Positions 1 through 12,100 of a stretch of 64,000 nucleotides of DNA are shown here, in pieces. The stretch is taken from positions 15,438,142 to 15,502,141 of the forward strand of contig CAJINV010000001.1 of the NCBI GenBank assembly GCA_905178155.1. Reading direction: 5' to 3'. The position numbers and the translations under genes are program-made. The notes beneath the pieces were generated by a model that saw nothing but the letters and a program-made list of their open reading frames with translations, made no database searches and was not told the DNA's origin. The stretch is from Amoebophrya sp. A120. Lineage: Eukaryota > Sar > Dinophyceae > Syndiniales > Amoebophryaceae. Within the stretch, counting starts at the first letter, position 1. Every line of letters begins with the position of its first letter.

Positions 1-236
1 CACAGAAAACGAGAACGATGGCAGCCGCACCGCAGCTGAACAAAGTCAAAAATAAGTGTTTGAATTTGTTTTTGGACGATTCGGTTTTGTCCGAAACGGC
101 CGCGGAAACGTACCTGAACAAGATTGTGGAGAGGAGCAAACAAGAAGATTCGGAGGGGGTTGGTGGCGGTGGCCGTGGTGGGGTCGGGGGACGAGTGGTA
201 AAGACAAGTTACAATCCGAATCGGTACAACACGTAG
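1..236 (+). CDS. 3' end of a gene entering from the left (or a 72-aa ORF)
   Basis: An open frame runs from the window edge to a TAG at 234-236. It includes an ATG at 18, but the frame is also open upstream of it, so this is more likely the last exon of a gene that starts outside the window. The visible peptide has a charged helical part (LNLFLDDSVLSETAAETYLN), then a Gly/Arg-rich stretch and the end YNPNRYNT. The Gly/Arg run resembles RNA-binding tails, which is only a resemblance. I do not recognise the family. If the ATG is used, a very small protein of 72 aa would result. Confidence 0.4.
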   Translation, partial: QKTRTMAAAPQLNKVKNKCLNLFLDDSVLSETAAETYLNKIVERSKQEDSEGVGGGGRGGVGGRVVKTSYNPNRYNT

Positions 237-1066
237 TGACGACCACACGATGCGTTTTGTATCTACTTTGAGGATAACCGAGGAACGCGACAAGAACACG
301 CTTGTCCAAATTGGTTCTGGACTGGACGTGAGTCGTTTCCTTGTCGAGGGAGCGCACAGATTCAAAGAATACAATTAGAGCATACGAATAAGAAAAAAGA
401 CGTCTTTAGCGACGCCCTGCTCACCGGTGTCGACACGCTAGTAGTCAGGTTTCTTCGCGAAAATCCTCCCAAGTGAGTTTAAGTAAGGCAAGCAGTTGGT
501 TTTGATAGTTTAGGACTGAGATCATGTCGCTGCCAAATAATAGAAGTTGCCGGAAATCAAATAAAAACGATGTCAAGATCGAAGTCATGTTCATGATGTG
601 CAGCGCAGGTGTCGTCTATCGGCGGCACGAAGATCGTAGAAAAGTCAGCCAAGTGATTTTGAACAGTGAGGCACTCAGATCTGCGTTCAAATGTGCAACA
701 TGCAATCTAGATCCCAAATAGAATAAAACGGGCTTAATAATCGTCGCTCCGTCACGATCACGTGCCTTACCAGAGCACGGCGGTTCAGAATTTGCAAATA
801 GTGGATCAGCAGATCGCGGCTCAGAATTCATGTGGTAGCTCTCGAACCATTACTGGAAAATTCAAATTGTTGACTACGACCAAACTACTTCTCTCGATTG
901 ACTTTCTTAGTTCGCAATTGAAGCTATGACCATCATCATTCTCACCACCCCAGCATAGAACATACCGGAAACGAATAGCGTTCTAACACACTAGCGTCTT
1001 CAATAGAGCCTATCCGTATTTTAACCTCCCGCACAGCGTTTCTCGCAAAGCCCAGAAGCAATCAAA
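237..1066. other. intergenic, no supported gene
   Basis: About 830 bases between the first fragment and DDX47. Short open frames exist, for example 524-721 on +, but none shows a family motif or plausible splice partners. Probably 3' UTR plus the 5' leader of the helicase gene. Confidence 0.5.
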
Positions 1067-3025
1067 ATGAAGGTGAAGATGAAGAAGAAGGTTCTGGTGA
1101 AAAAGAAAAAAGGTTCGCTCAAGAAGCAGGCCGCTCCTGCTGCTCAAGAGACTGTCGCGCCTTCCAAGACTACTGCTACCAAGACTAGGCAGGTTGCGGA
1201 CATTGCACCCGTCCACTTAATACAAGAAGAGAAACAAGTGGCAGCAGATGAAAATGGTGCAAGCGAAGATGCTGACATGGAAAGCGATGAGGAAGGTGCG
1301 GCATCTACTGGAGACAACGATGACATCGACGAAATGGATGCTGATGATGTCGTTCCGGTTGAGCAGAAAAACCAGCAGAAAGGCGGTTCTTCGTCCTCCA
1401 CAGGCTCTTCTTCAAAAGTAGATTCTAATGAATCCGAAAACGCAAAGCAAGACATCGAAAACGCAACTTTTGCCTCGCTCGGCGTGTGTCCGGAACTTTG
1501 TCAGGCGGTCGAGGTTCTCGGATGGAAGCAGCCCACGGAAATCCAGCGTGTCAGTATTCCCCCGGCACTGGAGGGCAGGGACATTATCGCGCTGGCGGAA
1601 ACGGGAAGTGGGAAGACCGGCGCGTTCGCACTGCCGATCGTGCAGGCATTGCTGGACAAACCACAGCGGTTTTTCTGTGTGGCGCTGAGTCCGACGCGAG
1701 AACTGTGCGTGCAAATCGGGGAACAGTTCAAGGCACTCGGTGCAGCGATCTCATTGCAGGTATGCGTGCTGTTGATGAAGATACAAAATGCGGCTGCTTT
1801 TTAATTTTCTGAATCATTCCGTACGGTTCTCGTTTTTCAGTAAATTATGCAAGAAACGAAAATGTTCATCCGATAAAAAATCGATTTTCAATATGACACC
1901 TTCATCAGGTTTGCGTAATTCTCGGTGGCGTCGACATGGTGACGCAAGCTCAGCAGCTGGCCCAGCGGCCGCATGTTGTGGTCGCGAGTCCGGGTCGGCT
2001 TGTGGACCACTTGGAGAACACAAAGGGGTTTCACCTCCGCACGCTCCAGTACTTGGTCATGGACGAGGCGGATCGGCTCTTGTCCGAAGATTTCGAAGAA
2101 GCGCTGGACAAGATTTCGCTGGTCGCCAACCCGAAGGAGCGGAAGACCTACCTTTTCTCCGCCACCATGACCAGCAAGGTGGCCAAGCTGCAGCGGGCGT
2201 GCCTGAAGAAGCCGGTCAAGTTGGAGGTCTCGTCAAAGTACGGCACGGCCAAGGGGTTGATTCAGAACTATCTTTTCCAGCCGCTGAAGTACAAAGCGGC
2301 GTGGTTTGTGGCGCTGGTGAACCACTTTAGCAACTACTCCATGATGGTGTTTTCCGACACTTGCAAGGAAACGCACCGCATGGCCTCCATTCTGCGGGAG
2401 CTCGGCTTCTCAGCTGTGGCCCTGCACGGACAGATGCCACAGGTTCAACGACTCGGGGCACTGAACCAATTCAAGAGCGGGCAAAAAAAGATCTTGGTAT
2501 AATACTTAAACTTTTTTTTTGAATCTTGTTGCGCGAAATTAGAATTTATTGCATGGCACACTTTCTGAAGTTGAGTACTATCTCTGTCTTCCATGATCGT
2601 CCTGCTTGTGACAAATAAATCCAAAAAACATCACTTACCAGATCGCTACGGACGTTGCTTCCCGAGGTCTGGACATTCCGTCGGTGGATGTCGTCATAAA
2701 CCTGGACATTCCGAAGAACAGCAAGGACTACGTGCACCGCGTTGGTCGAACAGCGCGCGCCGGGCGGGCGGGCCGCGCCATTACTTTCGTTACACAGTAC
2801 GACGTCGAGGGCTTCCAGAAAATCGAAAACTCGTTGGGCAAAAAACTCCCGGAGTTGCAGGACGTCCGGGAGGAACAGGCTTTGGCTTTTCACGACCGAG
2901 TGCAGGCGGCCTGTCGCAAAGTCGACCTCGCGGAACGCGAAGAGCGTGAGGAGGGCGGGGGTAAGGGGAAAAAGAAAATGCTGCAGCATTATTCCTCCAA
3001 GAAGCACCGGGGAAAAAGGAAGTGA
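1067..3025 (+). CDS. DDX47: DEAD-box RNA helicase, DDX47/Rrp3 type
   Basis: Three exons: 1067-1759, 1909-2496 and 2642-3025. Both introns are GT-AG and phase 0. The spliced product is about 554 aa. The first 130 residues are Lys-rich, then acidic and Ser-rich. All helicase motifs follow in order: Q motif (GWKQPTEIQ), I (AETGSGKT), Ia (PTRELCVQ), Ib (SPGRLVDHL), II (DEAD), III (SAT), V ([12 protein letters not shown]) and VI ([10 protein letters not shown]). The stretches HLENTKGF and FVTQYDVE are typical of DDX47/Rrp3 and separate it from DDX49 or DDX27. In other eukaryotes this ATPase acts in the nucleolus on early pre-rRNA processing toward 18S rRNA. The N-terminal extension is longer than in human DDX47. 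The C-terminus is basic (KKHRGKRK). No key residue is missing, and the start has no competing upstream ATG in frame. Confidence 0.95.
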
Positions 3026-3538
3026 ACTTGTTGTTTCCATCGAAAAGATGCTCCGCACTCTCTGGATCTTCTCTTGTTGCGACGCGACTTTCTGAAACAC
3101 TGCATTTTAGAACGACAAAACTAACGAATTCAATTATAATGCGAAAATCCACTCGCACTCGCGGCACGGCGACACGCGGATCAGCCGGTTCTTGGTCGAC
3201 ACGTGCATCGATTCGTGCTGATGTTCAGTGGGCGACGGATTGTTCTCAATCCACAATAGTTGTCGTTGCTTTTATAGGTTTTCTGTTCATCATATGTTCT
3301 TTACTGCTTTCGAATGCGACAGCGAAACATCGATCGCGGTGATGATTTTTGCTTGGTACCTAGCCAATTTCTGATTTACAGCTAGAGTCGCTCTTTTGGA
3401 TATTTGGTGTGTGTTAAGTGGAATCCCGTATTTGGTATTGGTCAGATATCTGTCTTTTTGATGATTTCGTACGGTTCTTGTTGATTGCGCTTGTAAATAA
3501 TTGACGTTTTTGGCAAAACTGCAAGAAACGCGTTCAAG
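3026..3538. other. intergenic, no supported gene
   Basis: Roughly 510 bases of moderately AT-rich sequence between the helicase stop and the SNARE gene. I see no gene or structured element. Confidence 0.5.
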
Positions 3539-5578
3539 ATGCCTCGGGAAACGGCTTCACGGTCACACAGACTGCGTGATCATGAAGATGTCTACTACGA
3601 CGAGGAGAGCTTCTCGCGGAAAAGAGAACATCTGCTGAACAGGAACGCAAGCCACCACGGTCACACTATTGATTCCCGTGACAGAAGAAGAAAGAACTAC
3701 GCGACCGAGGGAGAATTCTTGCAGGACGAACATGGAGACACCTATAACTACAGCACCAAGGAAAACTCCAGAGGCGGGCACCATCAAAGCCGAAGCGGGG
3801 GCAATAGGACAACAGCAAGAACGCGGCAAGACAGGGTTCAGGGCGAGTGCGACGCCAGTCTGCAGCGGATGTGTCAGTATCTGGAGCAATCCGACGAGAT
3901 GAAAAACGCGATTTTGCATCGCATGGCAACCAGCTCCGAGAAAATGGAGCGGATCGCCCGCAACAACGAATACATCAACGCCGATATCGACCGGGGAGAC
4001 GCGTTGTTGGACCAAATGTCCGGCAACAAGTGCAGCCAGGCGCTGGGCGACCTTGCGGACCGGCTGGATCCGAAGAGCGCCATGTGGAAGAGCATGGTTC
4101 CAGGTGGTGCCGGTTCCAGCGGGTTTCTCCCTCCATCTGTCAGCGGCTTGTTCGGAGACGGTGCGGCAAAGAATTGTTCCGATCGCAATCTCCCCTCGAC
4201 GGGGTCAACTACACCGGAGAGGCCAGGTGGCGTTTCTGCATCGAGCAGCAACAGCAGCGGGAAAAAATCCAGAAAGGGCTTGGGGACGATCGAGGAACAA
4301 GCGGCTCATAGAGCAGGCGGTGCAAGCGGGGGTACAGCTGCGATAGACGTCGGCTCGGAAGAACAGCACGGATTAGACCGTGAAAAGTTCGTGTACGGAG
4401 ACACGTTTAAGATCTACTCCGTCGTGCATCCCTCCCGAAGAACCGCAGGGACGAAGCACAAAGCAGCTGCCAAAGTAGAAGCAGATCATAACAAGACGAG
4501 TGATCAAGACGTCATCGATTGCGACTTTCAGACGACGCCCATTCTGCACCAGGGCTGGCTGCAGAAACGCGGCCGCTATTTCTGGAATGGAATGAAACCT
4601 CGGTACGCCGTGCTGGCCGGCCACACATTGGCCTACGCACCGAGCCCTGGCGATTTGATTCGGCGCCAATTTTCCGGAAAGATCGTACTCGAACCCGGGT
4701 CGGAAGTAAAGGCAACTACACCCTCATCGTCGGCCACTTCCAGTAAGGAAAAGAGTGGAGCTGGTACAAACGGAAACCAGGCCGCCGACGATATGGAGAA
4801 GCCTAGCACTTCAACCGCCTCGTCGACCACGTTCAGCATTACGGGGTGGGATTATTTCGAGTTTGAGCCCGACCTCGACCTGCAAGGGACAACATCGGTG
4901 ACAGGTGCTACAACAGACGCCGCGACAGGCGAAAAGTCTTCCTCGTCAAGTGCAGCGGATAGTCGGTCGAAAAAGCGAATCAAGCCGAAGTGGCGAACTT
5001 GGTTGTTTGAGGCAGAGAATCCAGATTCTTGCCGCATTTGGATGCAATTGCTGTCTCGAGCCGCGTCAGGTCACTACAGCACGGCACTGGTGCCGGGAAA
5101 AGGTAAGTATTGTTTTCGTCCCCTCATTATCATTTTGACGTGCCGGCGCCGCGCGCCTTTCGAGGTTGATGTAAGCGCTGCGTCACGCCTTATTCTTCCA
5201 CTCAGTTACTGACTCCTCGTCCAATGGCCATAATGAAAATGAAATTGCATTGCAGGCATGACCGCTGTTACGGAGGCGCGGCTGCAGAGAGCAGAACTTA
5301 CCGATCGGGAGCGTCGTGCGCTGCTGCAGGGTTACGATGGCGCAACTGGGGCAAACCAGGGGGCAAGCACGAGCTCCTGCACACGCAAATCAAAGGAGGA
5401 CAACAGGTGGGATCGTTTGGAAGCTCTCCTCGACGGGCTACACTGCGGTGCGCAGATCATCGGCCAGGAAGCGAGGAAGCAGTCCCACCTGATCAAAAAC
5501 ATGAATGCCAACTTATCACATTCCGATCGCAGGCTGGCCGACCAACAGGCCCGCATGAAGGACATTATGCGGAAATGA
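3539..5578 (+). CDS. Qbc SNARE (SNAP-25-like) with internal PH domain
   Basis: Two exons: 3539-5102 and 5256-5578, one GT-AG phase-1 intron, about 628 aa. Residues about 105-165 form a SNAP-25-like first SNARE helix (core KMERIARNNEYINADIDRGD). By alignment with SNAP-25 its zero-layer position holds Ser instead of Gln. Residues about 335-514 form a PH domain, starting HQGWLQKRGRYFWNG and ending WRTWLFEAENPDSCRIWMQL. A low-complexity loop of about 70 residues interrupts it. The last 57 residues are a clear Qc-type SNARE helix (LHCGAQIIGQEARKQSHLIK), with the zero-layer Gln at about residue 597. Two SNARE helices joined by a linker define Qbc SNAREs of the SNAP-25/29 type, which drive membrane fusion. 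A PH domain as the linker would add phosphoinositide binding in place of the palmitoylated cysteines of SNAP-25. No transmembrane segment is seen. Confidence 0.8.
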
Positions 5579-6670
5579 TTATGTGAATGTGAAGCAAAGG
5601 CTGGAGGTCCTGGTGCTGTTGCAGTTGATCTCACGCAAGTGCTTGACGGGCGAACCGAAGAGGCTGCAATGGTCCAGGTTGGGTTTATGCTCACACTAGC
5701 ACGTCGCAACTTTGTACTGAGTAATTGCAGTGTTTAATTTGAATGAGTCTTGGCGTTGCAGTGATGCTACGACTGCTAGGTCTACTTCTCCGAAGACGTG
5801 AGAATGAAAAACAATACAAAAAAAGAATGTGTGCGCGCGGAGATGAATTCTGAGCGGGATGCTCCGCAATTGCTTGGCAGGAAAAGATTTTGCTGTTCAC
5901 TTCTAGTAAAAATCAATGTCAATGTGGTACCGGTGGATGTGCAAACTTTATGTCACCAAGGAAGCAGAACAAGAGAGGCGGTCTTTGCGACACAGAAACG
6001 ACCACGAGTTCAGTCTGCTTCTGTTTGCGTGAAGGTCTTTACTACACAAGCACAGCTGCTGACTTTTGCGCAATCTCTTTACCAGTACTACTCTACAAAA
6101 CTAGGCTACGGGAGGAACAAATTGTACATGTGCAATGATGAAATTTCAAAACAAATGTAATGCTTAAAAACTGGACCGGCACGCTCACACACTCATTAGA
6201 AATGAACATGATGGATTGAGCTCGGACAAAACGCACCCGAAACCCTTCTGCGGCGATCTGCAGCGACGTAGAACAACGGCAGTGACCAACAGAATACCGG
6301 GAGATCAATCCGTAATTGTTCGTGTCTTGTCTCCTTTCCTACTCCGCCGCAGACGTCACCACAGGGCCAAGCAGTCCGTAACTTCGCTGACGCGCAAGGC
6401 TCCATAGCATACCCGGCTTTACAACCTCAGCTCTTGCCCATGCTTCTAGACACGATCGGTGTAGATTACAAAGCCGCGCCATCTTCTTCTAGCTGCACCG
6501 GGGGAACTTCCTCAAGTTGTTCCCTTCCTAGGCTTGCAGACATTCTCGCAAACAAGGAAAAAGAAGCTCACTCTCCAGCTTGTCCTGGAGATATAATTTC
6601 CGTCCGAACCAAATTCCGCTGCGTCAAACCCGAGCAAGTGCTGGCGTAAAAATACCGCAAGAAGAACAGA
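5579..6670. other. intergenic / leader region
   Basis: About 1.1 kb without a convincing gene. An ATG-initiated frame of 71 codons at 6434-6649 (Ser/Cys-rich) ends 21 bases before the EDR2 start and could be an upstream ORF or a 5' exon. I cannot connect it by splice sites of normal length. Confidence 0.4.
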
Positions 6671-8417
6671 ATGACCGAGCCAACCCTGGTGGACTGCCCA
6701 TCGGCAAGCTGGGAGAAGGTGGACAGCAGCATATTTCAAGTCCGGGGCGCGGAGTACCTTTCAGACAAGGTCAAAACAAACAGTCTCGAAAGCCTTTACG
6801 AGTGCTACCATGTGGCATTCGTTCGGGGAAAGCACGGAAAAATCGACAAGTCAGAGATATACTCCGCTCTCGTACAGCAGGGCAAAGTTAACCTGCGAAT
6901 GAGCAAAACAGGTACATGCACATCAGCTGAGAAGAGCTTCGTCTTTCAATCATGGTGCTGCTATGTTTTTCTGTACGCGTCACCAAGTTCAGGGGCATCC
7001 TGATTTTTCTCACGCAGATACGCACATTGGTATAGACCCACGCATGCATGAGCAATTTCATTCAAAACCACAGAAGCATCAGTACCCGAGTACCTCGTTG
7101 TACACGGCCAGATGCCATGCGTGGGACCCAGCTTACTCGGAGGGAACAGCAAGGACGACTTTGGGTGCTCCCTCATAGCATGGTTCAAGCTGCGAGACGG
7201 TGTCGACCTCGACTGTCCCGCTTTGTCGCTCCTGCAACGAATGCTGGAGCATGGATCGAGTCAGCGAAATGGTATAAGTAGAGTTGGTGTTGTACTCATT
7301 TGGCTGCGCACGTTAATCATGCCAAGGGCATTCGCGTTGTCATAGATTTGATATTTTTGAAAACCAAAAATATCAGGCGTGTCCTTCAAGGCAATAGGAT
7401 TTTGCGAAACGTGGGAGAATCTGGGTATTCCGGACGCTGCGAAAGGCTACAACGGCAAGCCATCACTCATCGCAGATTCACTACGCTTGTGCCACGAGTA
7501 CATATCTATCGTTCTGAGCTCTTGGAGATAAATTGTGGAGCCGAAGCTGAAAGCTTTTTGTGCACTTTCATGTCCTGCCTTTGAGAAAATCGTGGACTAA
7601 CCTACAAAACTCCCCTCTTTGAATGATACAGTAGAAAAGTTTATTGTTCTGCTGTGCGAATTTCACAGCAAGCCTATTAATCCTAAAAACAGAAACAACG
7701 TGGCGATACTAGAGTTTGACGTGCGAAAATGGTCCTACCTTGCGAGGAATTGCCTTCATTCCGCGATGACCAACAAGGAAAAGTCAAAGCTGAACCGAAT
7801 TCGCATCGGCTACCTGATGGAGGGAAAGACGCCCGAGGAGCTGCCGGAGCAGCTCCTGGGATGTTTCGTGATATCGAACATGGTATCAAATGCAAAATCC
7901 TCGTACTCGTACTAATCGCAGATATGCATGACAAATCTGGTTCCCAAGGTAAATCAGCATGACAAATTCCATTTTCCATTCTGAGAAAATTTGTCATGCG
8001 ATTTATACTAGTGCGATACTTTTGCAATGCATACATGGATGTGGACGAGTTTCCCTTCATAGACGCGGGCTCACCCGTATGGCGTTCTCAAGCGTTACAC
8101 TCTCAACTGTTACGTGATTTGTCATGCAGAATGACCATGAGCCGCAAGACGATCAAGCTGCTTCGCATGACAAATTATCGAACGGCTAAACAGCATCTAG
8201 ATCCGTGCCAAATTTGTAATGCAAGACTTGCAAGCTTTCCCCTTTTCCCATTGCTGTTTTCGCATTATATGGGTTTGGGTTGCGTTTGTGGTTTCGGTCG
8301 GTTTAGCATTACAAATCCATGTAACAGTTGCGAATGTAACAGTTGAGAACGCCACAACCCGAAAAGCTGGACAGCGGGCGTCGCGGCAGCGGGATTTTAA
8401 AGAGCCTGTTTGGTTGA
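6671..8417 (+). CDS. EDR2-C (DUF1336) domain protein
   Basis: Six exons: 6671-6911, 7074-7271, 7377-7497, 7693-7883, 8039-8077 and 8362-8417. They join without frame change to about 281 aa. The first three introns are GT-AG. The last two are transposon-like introners. Family landmarks appear in order: FQVRGAEYLSDKVK near the start, PEYLVVHGQMP, IAWFKLRDGVDLDCP, GIPDAAKGYNGKP, ILEFDVRKWSYLARN and EGKTPEELPEQLLGC. These match the C-terminal domain of plant EDR2 and its many protist relatives, thought to bind or sense lipids. The PH and START domains of EDR2 are absent, so the domain stands alone. Exon 5 is only about 44 nt and lies between two introners. Start choice: first ATG in frame, followed directly by the domain. 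Confidence 0.82.
7884..8033 (+). mobile_element. introner element, family alpha (150 bp)
   Basis: Removing this segment plus one copy of its flanking repeat restores the EDR2 frame (VISNM-DVDEF). It starts TATCAAATGCAAAA and ends CTTTTGCAATGCATA, so its ends are inverted repeats. The 5-nt repeat CATGG flanks it at 7879-7883 and 8034-8038. No AG is available at the 3' boundary, so splicing cannot be GT-AG. Inside are copies of GCATGACAAAT and its complement. Confidence 0.85.
8078..8356 (+). mobile_element. introner element, family gamma (279 bp)
   Basis: Flanked by the 5-nt direct repeat ACCCG (8073-8077, 8357-8361). The left end TATGGCGTTCTCAA matches the complement of the right end TTGAGAACGCCACA. 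Further inside, CAACTGTTAC recurs in both arms. Excision joins GSP to EKLDSG and reaches the stop of the EDR2 gene. It carries ATTTGTCATGC and GCATTACAAAT like the other introners. Its TIR differs from family alpha. Confidence 0.82.
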
Positions 8418-9147
8418 CTGGGTTTTCTTTATCGATATCGTTTGCGTTCCTGTTCGGAATTCAGTGGAAAGCTTGCAGCGTGCCGCTCGTTCTAATGAAC
8501 TGCGTAAGGAATAATTTTAGATGCGAATCGCACGATCGCAAAATTCGCTGCTGCGGTCACAAATGTTGACACTTGTGTTGCTCACAGCCGTCGTGGTCCC
8601 AGGTTGCCGTTATAATTTGCAGCCGTTAGACCACTCCGAGTCACAGCCAAGCATATGACCGGTAGTGTGAATACGCCAAAGAACAATCCGAGATGACACG
8701 CTGCTGTCGGAGCCGGGGGCGTGGATGACGCGCTCCCTAGAAAAATGCGAACTTTTTCAAAAATTAGTGCCTGTGGCTTCCACCAGGCGCAGGGTAGGCC
8801 AGGGGTTGATTCTTTGTTCAACGAAAAACTTGTACCGGTGGGTGCCGTCCACGGGATTACCGAAGCTCAGTTCTTCTGTGGTTCGCTGAACACGGGCGTG
8901 GTCCTCAGATTTTCGTAGAAGTACCGAAGAGCAGCAGGAGCAGCTGCAGATGGCGCTCTTGTCGTGGTTTGTAGTTGATAATAGTAACTACAACTTGGTC
9001 GCGGCGACGGTCCCGTGTAGGCAAACAACATCACTCACTGGTTCAATTTATCTCGGAGCACGACCAAAATTTCCTAGAATATGCGTTGTACCTTCGAGTT
9101 TGATCTGAACAAGCCACGCCTTCGTTAACCTTTTATGAAACGAAAGA
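8418..9147. other. intergenic, no supported gene
   Basis: About 730 bases. A 65-codon frame at 8721-8918 on + has no recognisable motif. Probably UTR sequence of the two neighbours. Confidence 0.45.
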
Positions 9148-12100
9148 ATGTCAGCCAGTCCGGATTCGGGGACCCGGGACGATGAGGCCCTTGCTTTCAT
9201 CCACAAGCAGCACGACAATCTTTTCGCAGAATGGGTGTCGCTGGAGCTCCAGAGACCAGTTTCGGACATTTGGGCACTCAAGCCAGAGGACTTCTGCACA
9301 CTGGTTGGTTGTGGGGGTGGAACAGATTTTGCACGACACACCGGCGAGCAGCAGAAGACGGACATCGGGCTATCCCTGTCCTTCGCAAAGGTGGCCGAAT
9401 CCCATGGCAGGTCTGTCTGCGGAATGGATCTGCTCCGCGCGCTGGACAAGTATGAAAGCAGTTGTCCACAAGTCTTCATACCACCATCCGACGCCGCAAC
9501 ACAAGGCACGAATGAGGAAGATGTTGTAGCAACAGAAAGTGCTAGTTGTCCTCTTGCCTCGTCGACTACCGCACCGCCGGTGCAGATGAAAAGTGGTGAT
9601 GCTACGACCGAAGAACCGGAGGCGGCTACACTGAAGCGGCCGCGCTTGTCGACAGCGGAATCCTGGGACAACGAACACGATCAGTCGCGAGAGGAAGACC
9701 ACATGCTAGAAGCGAGACGCACAGTGCCGTCCGTCGTGATCCCGCAAACAGAACCATTTTTGCCACCGAGTCCTCTCGAAGATCGATTCATGTTCACGCG
9801 GCGCTGTTTGGGGCTGCTCGGTGAAACAAGTTCCCTGTCTCTGATCGCGAAAGATGAAAAAAATTCTCCCGAAGTGAAAATCGCACCTGCGCCAACGCCG
9901 GTCAGCCCTTCGCGCGCAGCTAATGGGACAATTACAAACGGCTGCAATAGCAGCACTGCTACAACACCAACTGCGGCGAGCGAAACTGACCTTCCTGCTT
10001 ACTCAGGAACAGGATTGCAAACAGAAAAGCAGGCAGTATCCGCGTCATTTTGTTCTGTGCAGGAGAAAGAAAACCTGGATGTTCACAAAAAGACCGATGG
10101 TTCCTCGTCAAGCAAGAAGTGCGAAATTCCGTGGTATCTCCTTTACTGCGAGGAAGAACAGCCGCAGACCCCTGCAGTCGCTGAAGGCGTTCCCGTCATC
10201 TTGGAATCCCTCCTAAACAGCCCGACGGAATTGTCTCGTTGGCGATTGCGCCGCTTTTTCCACACCATAATTTTACAGACCTGCCGTGATCGCGGTTTTG
10301 CAGTCAGCTCAAGCGACGAAACTGCTCTGCAAGATGCGCAATGGGACAGATTTCATCTTTCTGTGAAAAGTGCAGACACGACGGAGGAGCAAAAGAAGAA
10401 AGACGAAAAGAGCTGCGGCTTTGATGAAACTGAAAATCTGCGGAAATACGTTTCGCTACTGGTAAAACAGCAGGGGAACGTAAAGGCTGGAGGCGTTGGA
10501 GATGACGTTGTTGATTCCGCCACCTTCTTCGGCCAAAGAAAGTCGTTTCATTTGGGTGCGAAGCCACGCAAGAGCTGCCTGCGAGCGCCATCGCGAGCCA
10601 CACTGCGGCTCGATCCAAAAAGCATAGCGGTACCCGCCATGGCACGGGCTTCATTGGCGCAACAGAAAGGCGTGAAGTTTCTTCAGGTTTTCGCAGACGA
10701 CCAGGCACAGCAAAAGGAGCAAACGACGAGTCCGGCCTCGGCCACCGCAGGAGAACTTTCCGAAAACCTCGCGATTGCCGACCAAAAGGCCGCGAAACTT
10801 TTCGATTGGATAAACGAGGTTTTGATGGTCAAGGAGGCAGAGCGGGCCAGTTTCGTCACGGCACAGATTCAGCTGAAAGCAGAAAGCACTGAGAATATTC
10901 TCGTCGGGGTCGAGCCGGGAATCGGGAAGGAGGAAGGGGAGATGAATCAGGCTGGCGAACAAGAGCCGACTCCGGCAAAAGCCAGCAGCAGCAGCAGTTG
11001 CGCCAGCGAGTTGCGAACGTCCACGTCTGTTGCAATCACTTCGCAAACAGCGAAAGAAGACACGCTGCATAGGCGCAAGAGCCATTTTTCCTCGCATTTC
11101 TCAGAATACACACACAGAGTTGGCAGCTTTACCGACCTGTTGAGCGGCGAAGTTTTGTGCGACCTGGTGTTGAAATTGCTGTTTTACACGCACGACCGGC
11201 CACAGTGGACAACTGCAGTACTTCTGGACTATTTTGATGCTGTACACGGTTATTCCGCAGAAAACAGATATACCCAGCTATCGACTTCTGGCACCCGCAC
11301 CAGGACCAGCGGCACATCATCCTCATCATTTTTGGCCGCTCCTTCGTCAGTAAGGCGTGGCGAGGTCCAACACCTAGACAACATGCGTCGGTTTCTGACG
11401 ATAGCGCGCGAAGTTTGCCGCGTGCCGTTGGAGCTGCTTTTCTCTCTACAGGATTTTCCGTCGCGGAGTGTCCACACCGCGGCTCTGAGCAAAGTTGCCA
11501 GGTGTCTCGAAGCTCTGCGCTATCTCACGATTCCGAAAAGTTGCAGCGTCATCAAGCCGGATCCACTCCCACTTCTCAAGGATGAGAACAAAGACGCTGG
11601 TGAACGTCTTCTCGTACAAGCCACTACAACGAGTCGAGTTCTTCCAGGATCCTCATCGGACGAAAGCGTGATCGCGAAACTTTTGTTTGACAGTGGGCAC
11701 CGCCTCCATGGTGGGCTGTTGGGCCATCCGCAGAGCACCTGGCGAAGCGGAAAGGGCGATCGGATGATGCACCGGCGACTCAGCACCCAATTCACTGCGG
11801 CACACGGAAATCAACACGCTCACCTGTCATCGTCTCGCGACGAGCGAAGCAGTCAACTGAAGAAATCTGGATCGATCCTGGTCCGTGGTGGAAATTCATG
11901 CTCGTTCCCATCTACGCTTTCCCCGCGCAATAGTGCAGTTGCTAGTCTTACTGGCATCGTAGCCGGTGTTGGCTGCAGCAAGCTTGACGTTGGCGGTTTG
12001 CAGCATCAAGACAATAAATCTGATGTTGACCTCGCGCAGCCACCGCATCTCTTCGGTGCCGGCACACTGCTGCGCGGGGATACGAAGTCGTGGTTCCGGA

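Noticed and set aside
524-721. 65-codon + strand frame
   Set aside because: No family motif, no splice partner, low-complexity composition. Such lengths are expected by chance.
2546-3100. 184-codon - strand frame opposite DDX47 exon 3
   Set aside because: It is antisense to the conserved helicase exon and crosses its intron. No motif of its own.
5100-5260. Considered whether the SNARE-PH gene is two genes
   Set aside because: The GT-AG intron keeps phase across the junction and the two SNARE helices are complementary Qb and Qc types.
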